Source: Roseococcus pinisoli
GTDB lineage: Bacteria > Pseudomonadota > Alphaproteobacteria > Acetobacterales > Acetobacteraceae
NCBI RefSeq assembly: GCF_018413645.1
Contig: NZ_JAHCDA010000004.1
Location: 1-64,000 of the forward strand
DNA length: 64,000 bases
Direction of reading: 5' to 3'
In this document: one piece after another, positions 17,297-26,416 of the stretch
Layout: each line of letters begins with the position of its first letter
How positions within the stretch are numbered: position 1 is the stretch's first letter
The notes under the pieces: generated by a model
The model's input: only the letters and a program-made list of their open reading frames with translations
What the model was told of the DNA's origin: nothing
Databases searched by the model: none
Made by a program: the position numbers and the translations under genes

Positions 17297-17963
17297 AGCG
17301 CTCCTCCAGCCAGGGGTCGGCATTGTTGTGATAGCCGCGGACTTCCCAGAAGCCTGGCTGGTCCTCGGCGCGAAGCTCGATCCGGGTGACCCATTTCGCG
17401 CTCTTCCAGAAATAGTAGCGCGGAATGACGATGCGAGCGGGGCCGCCATGCACCCGTTCCAGCGGCACGTTGTTCCAGGAATGCGCGACGAGCACCTCCT
17501 CGGCCGCGAAGACCTCCAGCGGCACGTTGGTCGTGTAGCCGTCATAGGAGTGGAAGACGACGAAGCGCGCCTCGGGCTTCGGGCGAGCCAGCATCAGCAG
17601 GTCGCGCGCCGAGACGCCGTGCCAGATATTGTCGTAGCGCGACCAGGCGGTGACGCAGTGGATGTCGTTCTTCCACTCGTGCTGCGGCAGGGCGTTGAAG
17701 GCCTCCCAGTCGAGGGCCTGACGCTCCTCCACCAAGCCTTCGATGCGCAGGCGCCACCGGTCAAGCTTCACCTCGGGCTGGACGCCGAGGTCGAGCACCG
17801 GGAAATCCGTCACCAGGCGCTGGCCGGGCGGCAGGCGATCGGCCTGGGGGGTGCTGGTCTCGCCGGTGAGGAGCCGGCCCTCGCGGGCCCATTTCTCCTT
17901 GCTGGCGATGAGCTTCTCCCGGACCGAGCCGGAAAGGGTCACGCCGTCGGTGGGTTCTTTCAT
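17289..17963 (-). CDS. Sulfite-oxidase-family molybdopterin oxidoreductase
   Basis: 224 residues. A single oxidoreductase molybdopterin domain; the molybdenum-ligating Cys lies in DIHCVTAWSRYDNIWHGV, and the family blocks FHSYDGYTTNVPLE, HGGPARIVIPRYYFWKSAKWV and GYHNNADPWLEERY are clear. There is no signal peptide and no haem or dimerisation domain, matching the small YuiH-like group. The substrate is unknown. ATG 17963 is used; an AAGGA lies about 10 bases upstream. It overlaps the peroxidase gene by 8 bases, implying joint translation. Confidence 0.85.
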   Translation of the reverse strand: MKEPTDGVTLSGSVREKLIASKEKWAREGRLLTGETSTPQADRLPPGQRLVTDFPVLDLGVQPEVKLDRWRLRIEGLVEERQALDWEAFNALPQHEWKNDIHCVTAWSRYDNIWHGVSARDLLMLARPKPEARFVVFHSYDGYTTNVPLEVFAAEEVLVAHSWNNVPLERVHGGPARIVIPRYYFWKSAKWVTRIELRAEDQPGFWEVRGYHNNADPWLEERYA

Positions 17964-18151
17964 GTTCCGCACGTCCTTGGCCTGACGGGATAGGTGCCCT
18001 TTCGGGCCGCGGATGCAAGGGCATCACGCCAGACGGCGCACTCGGTCCCTGGCAATTCCTTATATGCTTATCCCACGGCGATTGCCGAACCGGCTTCTTC
18101 TGGGGGTAAATCCCCGCAACGAATCACCTTGTGGTGACGACGGAGGAAACG

Positions 18152-19615
18152 ATGCGCCTTTTCATGGCCGGGCTTGCGACCGAGACCAACACCTTCTCGC
18201 CTCTCCCCACCGGCCGGGCGGCCTTCTTCGGGAACCGCTTCTACCGCCAGGATGCGAGCCGCCAACCGGCCGGCTGGGGCAACCTCGCCATGCGCGAATG
18301 GCGTTCCATGGCCGAGGCCGAGGGGATCGAGGTCACCGAAAGCCTGAGCGCCACCGCCCAGCCCGCCGGGCTGACGGTCCGCGCCGTCTATGAGGAGCTG
18401 CGCGGCCTCATCCTCGAGGATCTGCGTGCCGCGCCAAGGCCGGACATCGTGCTGCTCAGCCTGCACGGCGCCATGGTCGCCGACGGCTATGAGGATTGCG
18501 AGGGCGACCTCGCCACGCATATCCGCGCCATCGTCGGCCCCGAGGCGGTCATCGGCATCGAGCTCGACCTGCATTGCCACCTGACGGAGGGGCTGCATGA
18601 GGCGACCGACCTCATCGTGCTCTACAAGGAATACCCGCATACCGACATCGCCGACCGCGCGCGCGATCTCTTCGCCCTGGCGCTGCGCGCCGCGCGCCGC
18701 GAGATCCGGCCGGTGATGGTCTTCCGCGACCTGCGCATGAGCTCCTCCTGGCGGACGCCGGTGGAGCCGGTCCGGAGCCTGGTGGACGAGATGACCGCGG
18801 CCGAGGGGCGCGACGGCCTTCTTTCCGTCTCCTTCGGCCATGGCTTCGCCTGGGCGGATATCGCCGATGTGGGCGCGAAGATGATCGCCATCGCGGATGG
18901 CGATGCGGCGGTCGCCGAAGCGGCGGCGGAGCGCTTCGCCCGGCGCATCTGGGACCTGCGGCATGAGACCTCGCCCAGAAGGCTGACGGTGGACGAGGCG
19001 CTGGACGCCATCCTGGCCGCGCCGGCGGGCAAGCCGGTCATCGTCGCGGATTCCACCGACAATGCAGGCGGCGGCGCGCCCTCGGACGCGACGCATTTCC
19101 TGCGCCGCTGCGTGGACCGCAACCTGCGCGACATCGCGCTTGGCGCCTTCTGGGACCCCGTCGCCGTCTCGATCTGCCAGGAGGCCGGGGTCGGCGCCAA
19201 GCTGCCGCTGCGGGTCGGCGGGAAGGTCAGCCGCAATGGCGGCCTGCCGGTGGACCTCGATGTCACCATCCGGGCCCTCGCCCCGAACCACGAGCAAACC
19301 GGCCTTTCGGGGGCGCGCGGCGCGATGGGCGCCTCCGCCTGGGTCGAAGCAGGGGGGCTGCATCTGCTGCTCAACAGCAATCGCCAGCAGATCTTCCACC
19401 CCGACGCCTTCGAGGGGATCGGCTGCCGGCTGGGCGAAATGCGCGGCGTGGTGGTCAAGTCCTCGCAGCATTTCTACGCGGGCTTCGCGCCCATCGCCGG
19501 CGAGGTGCTCTACGCTTCGACGTCGGGCACGATGTCCGCTGACCTCGCCGCCCTGCCCTATACCCGGCGGCGCCACCCCTATTGGCCGCGCGTCGAGGAT
19601 CCCTTCGCCAGCTGA
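18152..19615 (+). CDS. M81 family metallopeptidase (MlrC-like)
   Basis: 487 residues. MlrC-type zinc peptidases cleave small peptides, and the founding member degrades linearised microcystin. N-terminal GLATETNTFSP is typical. Likely metal ligands are in ELDLHCHLTE and KEYPHTD (about residues 140-175). The C-terminal domain has ADSTDNAGGGAPSDAT and SSQHFYAGF, also family-specific. The start at 18152 has GGAGG at 18142-18146. It is followed 50 bases later by an oligopeptide-type binding protein, so a peptide uptake and cleavage unit is likely. The actual substrate is unknown. Confidence 0.88.
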   Translation: MRLFMAGLATETNTFSPLPTGRAAFFGNRFYRQDASRQPAGWGNLAMREWRSMAEAEGIEVTESLSATAQPAGLTVRAVYEELRGLILEDLRAAPRPDIVLLSLHGAMVADGYEDCEGDLATHIRAIVGPEAVIGIELDLHCHLTEGLHEATDLIVLYKEYPHTDIADRARDLFALALRAARREIRPVMVFRDLRMSSSWRTPVEPVRSLVDEMTAAEGRDGLLSVSFGHGFAWADIADVGAKMIAIADGDAAVAEAAAERFARRIWDLRHETSPRRLTVDEALDAILAAPAGKPVIVADSTDNAGGGAPSDATHFLRRCVDRNLRDIALGAFWDPVAVSICQEAGVGAKLPLRVGGKVSRNGGLPVDLDVTIRALAPNHEQTGLSGARGAMGASAWVEAGGLHLLLNSNRQQIFHPDAFEGIGCRLGEMRGVVVKSSQHFYAGFAPIAGEVLYASTSGTMSADLAALPYTRRRHPYWPRVEDPFAS

Positions 19616-19665
19616 GGCGAGCCCCGGCCGCGCCACACGCCGATATAATTCAATAAGGAAACGTC

Positions 19666-21252
19666 ATGTCCCTTCATCGTCGAAGCCTCCTGCACGCCTC
19701 GGGGGCGGCGCTGGCCGCCGCCCTGCCCGCCTCGCCTTCCCTGGCCCAGGGCGGCAGCGTCCTGCGCTTCGTCCCGCACGCCAATCTCACCGTGCTCGAT
19801 CCCGTCTGGACCACGGCCTACATCACCCGAAACCACGGCTACATGGTCTTCGACACGCTGTATTCACTCGGCCAGGACCTCACCCCCAAGCCGCAGATGG
19901 CGGCCGGGCATGTCATCTCCGACGACCAGCGCCTCTGGACCATCAGCCTGCGCGACGGCCTGCGCTTCCATGACGGTGAGAAGGTCCTGGCGCGCGACTG
20001 CGTGGCCTCGATCCGCCGCTGGGCCTCGCGTGACACCTTCGGCCAGAGCCTCGCGGCCGTCATCGACGAGATGACGGCGCTGGACGACACGCGCATCGCC
20101 ATCCGACTGAAGCGGCCCTTCCCGCTGCTGACGGACGCCCTGGCGCGGGTCAACGGCGCCTTCATCATGCCCGAGCGCCTGGCCCAGGTGGACGCCTTCA
20201 CCCAGCTGCGCGAGGTCGTCGGCTCCGGCCCCTACCGCTTCCTGCCGGAGGCCTGGAATCCAGGGGCCGGCACCGCCTATGCCCGCTTCGAGGGCTATGT
20301 CCCGCGCGACGAGGCGCCGGACATGCTGGCGGGCGGCAAGCGCGCCCATTTCGACCGGGTCGAATGGCGCGTCATGCCTGATCCGGCGACCTCGGCGGCG
20401 GCGCTGCAATCGGGCGAGGTCGATTGGGTGGAGGCTCCCTCGGCCGATCTGCTGCCGCTGCTGCGGCGCCAGCGTCAGGTCGTGGTCGAGCAGATCGAGC
20501 TCTTCGGCGTGATCACGCTGATGCGCCCCAACCATCTTCAGGCGCCGTTCAACAACCCGGCCTTCCGCCGCGCCCTCTGGCCCGCGATCGATCAGTCCGA
20601 CGCCATGCAGGTGGTCGCCGGCAATGACCGTGACCGCTGGCGCGACGGCGTGGGCTTCTTCACGCCCGACACTTCCATGGCTTCCTCGGCCGGCATGGAG
20701 GCCCTCACCTCCCCGCGCAGCCTCGACGCGGCCAAGCGGGCCATCGAGGCGAGCGGCTATAAGGGGGAGCGCCTCGTCTTCCTCGCGCCGACCGACAATG
20801 TGGCGCTGGATGCCGTCAGCCATGTGGTGGGCGACGTGCTGCGCCGGCTCGGCCTCAACACCGACTATGCCGCGACCGATTGGGGCACCGTCGTCCAGCG
20901 CCGCGCCAATCGCGGCCCCGTCGAGCAGGGCGGCTGGAGCGCGCTCTGCACCAATATCGCCGCCGTCGACTGCGCGACGCCAACGACCCACGGCTATCTT
21001 CGCGGGCTCGGCGCCAATGGCGCCTTCGGCTGGCCGGAACTGCCCCAGATGGAGGCGGCACGCAGTTCCTGGCTGGACGCGTCGGACATGGCCACACGCC
21101 GCACCATCGCTGAGGACATGCAGCGCCAGGCCTTCCGCGACGTGCCCTTCTACCCGCTGGGCCAGTACTGGCAGCCGGCGGCCTACCGGCGCGGCCTCAG
21201 CGGCTTCGTCCGCGGCCCCCTGCCGGTCTTCTGGAATCTGAAGAAGGCCTGA
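19666..21252 (+). CDS. ABC transporter substrate-binding protein, family 5 (peptide/opine type)
   Basis: 528 residues. A periplasmic receptor of the DppA/OppA class. A Tat-like signal MSLHRRSLLHASGAALAAA is followed by the mature start LRFVPHANLTVLDPVWTTA. The family block WTISLRDGLRFHDGEKVLARD is clear, as is VGSGPYRFLPEAW. The ATG has AAGGAA about 9 bases upstream. No permease or ATPase genes follow, so the rest of the transporter is elsewhere or shared. Linked to the M81 peptidase upstream. Confidence 0.9.
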   Translation: MSLHRRSLLHASGAALAAALPASPSLAQGGSVLRFVPHANLTVLDPVWTTAYITRNHGYMVFDTLYSLGQDLTPKPQMAAGHVISDDQRLWTISLRDGLRFHDGEKVLARDCVASIRRWASRDTFGQSLAAVIDEMTALDDTRIAIRLKRPFPLLTDALARVNGAFIMPERLAQVDAFTQLREVVGSGPYRFLPEAWNPGAGTAYARFEGYVPRDEAPDMLAGGKRAHFDRVEWRVMPDPATSAAALQSGEVDWVEAPSADLLPLLRRQRQVVVEQIELFGVITLMRPNHLQAPFNNPAFRRALWPAIDQSDAMQVVAGNDRDRWRDGVGFFTPDTSMASSAGMEALTSPRSLDAAKRAIEASGYKGERLVFLAPTDNVALDAVSHVVGDVLRRLGLNTDYAATDWGTVVQRRANRGPVEQGGWSALCTNIAAVDCATPTTHGYLRGLGANGAFGWPELPQMEAARSSWLDASDMATRRTIAEDMQRQAFRDVPFYPLGQYWQPAAYRRGLSGFVRGPLPVFWNLKKA

Positions 21253-21357
21253 GCCTGAGTCTGAGCCGGCGGGAGGCCCATCCGGGCTTTCCGCCGATGC
21301 AACCCCCGGCCGGGCACAAGGTTACCCTTTCGTCATCCAACAGAGAGGGGATCTCGC

Positions 21358-21885
21358 ATGGCCATTCGCTCCCGCCCGCCCAAGGACATCCTGACCGGCG
21401 CCGAGCTCGATGCCGTCCAGCAGAGCCAGCACCCCGGCCTGAAGACGCTCGGCCATGCCGACCTCGTCTCGCTGGCGCGGCGCCTGCGCGACCATCGCAC
21501 TAAGGCGCGCGACATCGCGCGGTCGCGGCGGCGCGTCCAGCGGGGCAAGGCGGAGCCGCGCGGCGCGGGCGCCACGCCGGATGAAAGCGGCGTGCTGGTT
21601 AAGAAGCAGATCTTCGCCGCCGCGCTGCGGCGTGTGAACGCCCGCCTCGAACACCTCACCTCCGAGACGAAGTCGGAAGCGAGGCGCGAGCGGACGACGG
21701 AGCTGCTGCGCAGCGCCCTGGCCGCCAAGGAAGCGAGCGAGCCGCATCATCCCGGCCCGGGAAGGACCGCGCGCAAGGGCATGCGCTCCGTGGAGAACGA
21801 GGTGCCGGACCTCCCGCTCGATCCGCGCCAGATCGGCAGCGTCTCCCAGCAGGTCAAGAACGCGCAGGCGAAGCGGGACTCATGA
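21358..21885 (+). CDS. Basic hypothetical protein
   Basis: 175 residues, no recognised domain. It is predominantly helical and rich in Arg/Lys; it contains a segment LRDHRTKARDIARSRRRVQRG, a linker, then a helix LLVKK-like stretch (VLVKKQIFAAALRRVNARL), and a Pro-rich C-terminus. There is no signal peptide or membrane helix. The charge suggests nucleic-acid binding, but this is only inference. A strong ribosome site GAGAGGGG precedes the ATG. A hairpin lies between it and the convergent smpB. Confidence 0.6.
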   Translation: MAIRSRPPKDILTGAELDAVQQSQHPGLKTLGHADLVSLARRLRDHRTKARDIARSRRRVQRGKAEPRGAGATPDESGVLVKKQIFAAALRRVNARLEHLTSETKSEARRERTTELLRSALAAKEASEPHHPGPGRTARKGMRSVENEVPDLPLDPRQIGSVSQQVKNAQAKRDS

Positions 21886-21905
21886 CCCCGCCTTAGCCTC
21901 GATCC

Positions 21906-21934
21906 GCGGCCATGGGCCTATCGCCCAGGGCCGC
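21906..21934. terminator. Hairpin between convergent genes
   Basis: GCGGCC (21906-21911) and TGGGC (21913-21917) pair with GCCCA (21923-21927) and GGCCGC (21929-21934), an 11-bp stem with one mismatch and a 5-base loop. It sits between the hypothetical gene and smpB and could stop transcription from both sides. Confidence 0.45.
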
Positions 21935-21945
21935 GGCCTGGCGGA

Positions 21946-22440
21946 TCACTCCCCGCCCTTGTTCCGCATCACGCGCGCCTTGTCGCGCTGCCAGTCGCGC
22001 TTGGCGACGTCGGCGCGCTTGTCGTGCATCTTCTTGCCCACCGCCATGCCGATCACGACCTTGGCCCGCCCCTTCTCGTTGAAGAGGATCTCCATCGGCA
22101 CGAGGGTGACGCCCTCGCGCGTCACCGCGCCCGTGAGGCTGCGGATCTCCTTCTTGTGGAGCAACAGCTTCTTCGGCCGCACCGGGTCGAACTTCGCCAT
22201 GAAGCTGCCGGCCTGGTACTCGGGGATGTGGCAGCCGAAGAGCCACATCTCGCCGTCGCGCTCGCCCGCCCAGGCCTCGGCGATGGAGGCACGGCCCAGG
22301 CGCAGGCTCTTCACCTCCGGCCCATGCAGCACCAGCCCGGCCTCGAAGGTCTGGCCGATCTTGTAGTCGTAGCGCGCGCGGCGGTTCTGGGCCGCTGTGC
22401 CTATGCTGATGATCGATTTCTTGCGGGGCGCTACGGCCAT
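21946..22440 (-). CDS. smpB: SsrA-binding protein SmpB
   Basis: 164 residues. SmpB binds tmRNA and brings it to stalled ribosomes. It shows NRRARYDYKIGQTFEAGLVLHGPEVKSLR-type blocks (family start NRRARYDY, then GPEVKSLRLGRASIAEA), ECHIPEYQ-like GCHIPEYQAGSF, and the basic C-terminal tail KRADVAKRDWQRDKARVMR that inserts in the decoding site. The ssrA gene itself is not in the window. dapA is 61 bases upstream in the same direction, a common pairing in alphaproteobacteria. Confidence 0.95.
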   Translation of the reverse strand: MAVAPRKKSIISIGTAAQNRRARYDYKIGQTFEAGLVLHGPEVKSLRLGRASIAEAWAGERDGEMWLFGCHIPEYQAGSFMAKFDPVRPKKLLLHKKEIRSLTGAVTREGVTLVPMEILFNEKGRAKVVIGMAVGKKMHDKRADVAKRDWQRDKARVMRNKGGE

Positions 22441-22501
22441 GGGATTTTCTCTCTCGTCGCCCGGACCGGCCTTGGCCGGGGGCCGGTCCTGGGGCGCCGT
22501 C

Positions 22502-23392
22502 TCAGTTCAGAAGGCCGGCACCGCGCATCGCCGCCTGGACCCGCTGGCGGGTGCTCTCGGCGATGGGCGCCATCGGCAGGCGGCAGAAATCCGTGCCGTG
22601 GCCGAGCAGGCTGGCCGCGAATTTCACGGGGCCGGGCGAGGTCTCGCAGAACAGCGCGTCATGCACGGGCACGAGGCGATCCTGGATCGCCATCGCGTCC
22701 TGGACGCGGCCCTCGCGCCAGGCCTTGTGCATGTCGGCGCAGAGGCGCGGGGCGATGTTGCTGGTCACCGAGATGCAGCCATGGCCGCCGGAGGCCATCA
22801 GCGCCAGCGCCGTATGATCCTCGCCCGAGAGCTGGATGAAGTCAGCGCCGCAGGTCATGCGCTGGTGCAGCGGGCGCGCCAGGTTCGCCGTCGCATCCTT
22901 CACGCCGATGATGTTCTTGTGCTTGGCCAGACGCCCCATGGTCTCGGGCGTCATGTCCACCACGCTGCGGGGCGGGATGTTGTAGATGATCAGCGGCAGG
23001 TCCACCTCGTCGGCGATCGCCTTGAAGTGGAGGTACATCCCCTCCTGCGTGGGCTTGTTGTAGTAGGGCGTGACGACCAGCGTCGCATCCGCGCCGGCCT
23101 TCTTGGCATGGCGCGCGAGGTCGATCGCCTCGGAGGTGCTGTTGCTGCCGGCGCCGGCCACGACGGGCACGCGCCCGCGCGCCGTCTCGACGCAGATCTC
23201 CACCACGCGCTTGTGCTCGTCATGGCTGAGCGTAGGGGATTCGCCGGTCGTGCCGACGGGCACGAGGCCCTCGGTGCCCTCGGCGATCTGCCATTCCACG
23301 AAATCGGCGAAGGCCTTCTCGTCCAGTTTGCCGTCGGCGTGCATGGGCGTGATAAGGGCGGTCAGCGATCCCTGCAGGCGAAGGGTGGACAT
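22502..23392 (-). CDS. dapA: 4-hydroxy-tetrahydrodipicolinate synthase
   Basis: 296 residues. DapA condenses pyruvate with aspartate semialdehyde, the first step to lysine and diaminopimelate. It shows the GTTGESPTL phosphate-binding loop, the catalytic Tyr in IIYNIPPRS and the Schiff-base Lys in [13 protein letters not shown] 23392 has GAGGAAG upstream; the longer frame is excluded because its N-terminal extension lacks pattern. Confidence 0.95.
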   Translation of the reverse strand: MSTLRLQGSLTALITPMHADGKLDEKAFADFVEWQIAEGTEGLVPVGTTGESPTLSHDEHKRVVEICVETARGRVPVVAGAGSNSTSEAIDLARHAKKAGADATLVVTPYYNKPTQEGMYLHFKAIADEVDLPLIIYNIPPRSVVDMTPETMGRLAKHKNIIGVKDATANLARPLHQRMTCGADFIQLSGEDHTALALMASGGHGCISVTSNIAPRLCADMHKAWREGRVQDAMAIQDRLVPVHDALFCETSPGPVKFAASLLGHGTDFCRLPMAPIAESTRQRVQAAMRGAGLLN

Positions 23393-23514
23393 GGCGACTT
23401 CCTCGTTTGCTTTGCGCATTGAGCACGGAAGCGGCCACAAATAGGCCCGTGCGGCCATCGCAACAAGCGCACCAACTGGATTACAGCCTTGCACCGAGAG
23501 GCTAGGATGCGCGG

Positions 23515-25467
23515 ATGCGACGTATCCTCACCCTCTTCGCCCTGCTCGCCCTCACCGCCCCCGCTTTCGCCCAGACCGGGTCCGTCCCTGGTCGCGAAGC
23601 CGGACGGCAGGCCCTGGCCGCGGCCCAGGGGCAGAGATGGAACGAAGCCTCCTCCGCCGCCGTCGCGGCCGATCCGCTCATCGCCAAGATGGTCACCTGG
23701 ATGCGGCTGAGCCAGCGCGGCGGCGCGGCCAGCGCGGCCGAGATCGTGGGCTTCATCGAGACCGCCGCCGACTGGCCCGGCCAGGAAGCCCTGGCCCAGC
23801 GCGCCGAGGAACTCCTCTCCGCCGATCCCGACGATGCGCTGGCGCTGCGCTTCTTCCTGGGCCGGGCGCCGCGCACGCTGGATGGTGCCACGCGCTACCT
23901 CACCGCCCTTCTCAATGCCGGCCGCCAGGCCGAGGCGCGGACCGCCGCCGCACGCGCCTGGGGCGACGACACGCCCTCCGACGCCTTCGGCGAGACCACC
24001 TTCCTCGAGCGCGCCGGCTCCCTCCTGACGCCCGACGACCATTGGCGCCGCTTCAACCGCCTCGGCTTCGGCGGCGACTACGCGGCCAGCCAGCGCCTGC
24101 TGCCGATGCTCGACGCGGCCCGGCGCCCGCTGGCCGAGCTGCGCCTGGCCTATGCCACGGGCGGCGGCGCCGATCCCGACCCGACGGCCGCGGCGCGCGA
24201 CGCCGGCGCCACGCTGGAGCGCGCCCGCATGCTGCGCCGCGCGGAGCGCGACAGCGACGCCGCCGCCGCCTGGGCCGCCGGTGCTTCCTCCCAGGCCGGC
24301 CTGCCGGCCGCCGCGCAGCGCGCCATCTGGACCGAGCGCCAGATCCTGGCGCGCAAGCTGGTCCGGCTCGGCGATGCGCGGACCGCCTATACGGTGGCCG
24401 CGCAGCACGGGCAGACCCTGGCCGGCGAGCCGCGGCAGGATGCGGAGTTCCTGGCGGGCTTCATCGCGCTGCGCCTGCTCAACGACCCCGGCCGCGCCCT
24501 GCCGCATTTCCAGCGTCTCGCCGAGGGCAGCCGCAGCGCCATCACGCAGGGCCGGGCCGCCTATTGGCAGGGCCTTGCCGAGCGCGACCGCACCCGCGCG
24601 ACCGCCCATTTCCAGCGCGCGGCCGGCTTCCCGGTGACCTTCTATGGCCAGATGGCCGCCCTCGCCTTGGGCGAGAACGGCGCGCAGATCTCCGCCCGCA
24701 TCAACAACCTCGCCGTGCCGCGCCCGACCGAGGCCGAGGCGCGCGCCTTCCTCGACCGCGAGTTGCCGCGCCTCGTCCTGGCGCTGGGCGACCTCGGCGA
24801 GGCCCGCCGCGCCCGCCCCTTCCTTCTGCGCCTGGAGGCGGTGGCGCCCAACAATGCCGAACGGCTGCTCATCGCCCGGCTCGGCACCGTCATCGGCCGG
24901 CCGGACTTCGCCGTCTGGGTCTCGCGTCGCGGCGGCGCGAACGGCGCCATGATGGTGGAGGACGGCTGGCCCGCGCCCTATCCGGCGCCGGAAGGCCAGG
25001 CCGAACCCGCCCTCGTCTTCGCCATCACGCGCCAGGAGAGCAACTTCCAGATCGACGCCGTCTCGTCCTCCAGCGCGCGCGGGCTCATGCAGCTCCTGCC
25101 CACGACGGCGCAGTACGTGGCCCGGCGCATGGGCATCCCGCACCAGACCAGCTGGCTGACGACCGACCCGACGCACAACATCCGCCTCGGCTCCTACTAC
25201 ATCAATGACCGGATGGAGACCTTCAGCGGCGTAATGGCCTTCGCCGCGGCCGCCTATAATGCGGGCGGCGGGCGCGTGAACGAGTGGATGACCAGCATCG
25301 GCGATCCGCGCACCGGCAATATCCGCCTGCTGGACTGGATGGAGCTGATCCCCTTCGCCGAGACGCGCAACTACGTCCAGCGCGTGATCGAGAATGTCGC
25401 GGTCTATCGGGCGCAGAGCCCCGCCAGCGCGGCGCTCGACCACCCGATGGCCGCGTGGCTGCGGTGA
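23515..25467 (+). CDS. Soluble lytic murein transglycosylase
   Basis: 650 residues. Cleaves peptidoglycan glycan strands to anhydro-muropeptides. A Sec signal ([20 protein letters not shown]) is followed by a long alpha-superhelical domain (about residues 30-480) and a C-terminal SLT domain. The catalytic Glu is in [28 protein letters not shown] and [14 protein letters not shown] complete the lysozyme-like fold. It matches Slt70-type proteins in layout. Its TGA overlaps the GTG of pgpA by 4 bases. Confidence 0.9.
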   Translation: MRRILTLFALLALTAPAFAQTGSVPGREAGRQALAAAQGQRWNEASSAAVAADPLIAKMVTWMRLSQRGGAASAAEIVGFIETAADWPGQEALAQRAEELLSADPDDALALRFFLGRAPRTLDGATRYLTALLNAGRQAEARTAAARAWGDDTPSDAFGETTFLERAGSLLTPDDHWRRFNRLGFGGDYAASQRLLPMLDAARRPLAELRLAYATGGGADPDPTAAARDAGATLERARMLRRAERDSDAAAAWAAGASSQAGLPAAAQRAIWTERQILARKLVRLGDARTAYTVAAQHGQTLAGEPRQDAEFLAGFIALRLLNDPGRALPHFQRLAEGSRSAITQGRAAYWQGLAERDRTRATAHFQRAAGFPVTFYGQMAALALGENGAQISARINNLAVPRPTEAEARAFLDRELPRLVLALGDLGEARRARPFLLRLEAVAPNNAERLLIARLGTVIGRPDFAVWVSRRGGANGAMMVEDGWPAPYPAPEGQAEPALVFAITRQESNFQIDAVSSSSARGLMQLLPTTAQYVARRMGIPHQTSWLTTDPTHNIRLGSYYINDRMETFSGVMAFAAAAYNAGGGRVNEWMTSIGDPRTGNIRLLDWMELIPFAETRNYVQRVIENVAVYRAQSPASAALDHPMAAWLR

Positions 25468-25898
25468 TCGCGGCGGCCCCGCGCGCCATCGCCTCCCTGG
25501 GCGGCATCGGCTTCCTCCGCCCCGCGCCCGGCACCTGGGGCTCAGCCGTCGTCCTGCCGCTCGCGCTGCTGCCCGGATGGGTCGCGCTGCTCGCGGCGCT
25601 GATCTTCGCCGTCGCCGGCTATTGGGCCGTGGCGCGCCTGCCCGAGGCCGGGCAGGACCCAGGCTGGATCGTGGTGGACGAGGCGGCCGGGCAGTCCCTT
25701 GCCCTCGCGGCGGCGGGCGGATGGCTGGGCGTGCTGCTCGCCTTCGCGCTGTTCCGCGCCTTCGACATCCTGAAGCCCGGCCCGGTCGGCTGGGCGGACC
25801 GCCAGCACGGCCCCTTCGGCGTCATGGCCGACGACCTCGTGGCCGGCGCGCTGGCCGCGGCCGTGCTGCTTCTCCTTGCCTGGGTGGGAATCGCCTGA
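25464..25898 (+). CDS. pgpA: Phosphatidylglycerophosphatase A
   Basis: 144 residues. PgpA dephosphorylates phosphatidylglycerophosphate in the inner membrane to give phosphatidylglycerol. Family blocks are [12 protein letters not shown] near the N-terminus, [13 protein letters not shown] with the acidic metal ligands, [20 protein letters not shown], and [10 protein letters not shown]; three to four hydrophobic helices are interspersed. The start is GTG 25464 overlapping the slt stop; another GTG 9 bases upstream is possible. It overlaps pncC by one base. Confidence 0.88.
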   Translation: MIAAAPRAIASLGGIGFLRPAPGTWGSAVVLPLALLPGWVALLAALIFAVAGYWAVARLPEAGQDPGWIVVDEAAGQSLALAAAGGWLGVLLAFALFRAFDILKPGPVGWADRQHGPFGVMADDLVAGALAAAVLLLLAWVGIA

Positions 25899-26392
25899 TG
25901 CTCGACGAAGAAACCCTCGCGGAAGCCGCCGCCCTGCTGGAGGCGCTGAAGGCGCGCGGCCTCACCCTCGCCACCGCCGAAAGCTGCACGGGCGGGCTGA
26001 TCGCGGCGGCGCTGACTTCGGTCGCCGGTTCCTCGGCCGTCGTGCTGGCGGGCTTCGTCACCTATTCCAACGAGGCCAAGACGGCGATGGTGGACGTGCC
26101 GGCCGCGCTCATCGGCCGCGTCGGCGCCGTGTCGGAGGAGGTGGCCCGCGCCATGGCGGAAGGCGCGCTGGCTCGCTCCGGCGCCTCGATCGCGCTGTCC
26201 TGCACCGGCGTCGCCGGACCCGGCGGCGGCAGCGCGGAAAAGCCCGTGGGCCTCGTGCATCTGGCTGCCGCGCGCCTTGGCCATCCGACCCTCCATTCTC
26301 GGAAGGTTTTCCCCGGCGACCGCACCGCCATCCGTGCCGCCACGGTTCGTGAGGCCTTCGCTCTGGCCCGCTCCCTGATGGGCGCTATATGA
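25898..26392 (+). CDS. pncC: CinA-family nicotinamide-nucleotide amidohydrolase
   Basis: 164 residues, a stand-alone CinA C-terminal domain. The enzyme deamidates nicotinamide mononucleotide to nicotinate mononucleotide in NAD recycling. Signatures are [16 protein letters not shown] (catalytic Ser), [15 protein letters not shown] and [20 protein letters not shown]. The ATG shares a base with the pgpA stop (TGATG). The pgpA-pncC pairing is frequent in proteobacteria. Confidence 0.9.
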   Translation: MLDEETLAEAAALLEALKARGLTLATAESCTGGLIAAALTSVAGSSAVVLAGFVTYSNEAKTAMVDVPAALIGRVGAVSEEVARAMAEGALARSGASIALSCTGVAGPGGGSAEKPVGLVHLAAARLGHPTLHSRKVFPGDRTAIRAATVREAFALARSLMGAI

Positions 26393-26416
26393 GCTTCATC
26401 AGGAGGGCCGAATCCC

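Noticed and set aside
23362-25443. 693-codon open frame antisense to the lytic transglycosylase gene
   Set aside because: Shadow frame; the plus-strand protein has a signal peptide and intact SLT motifs.
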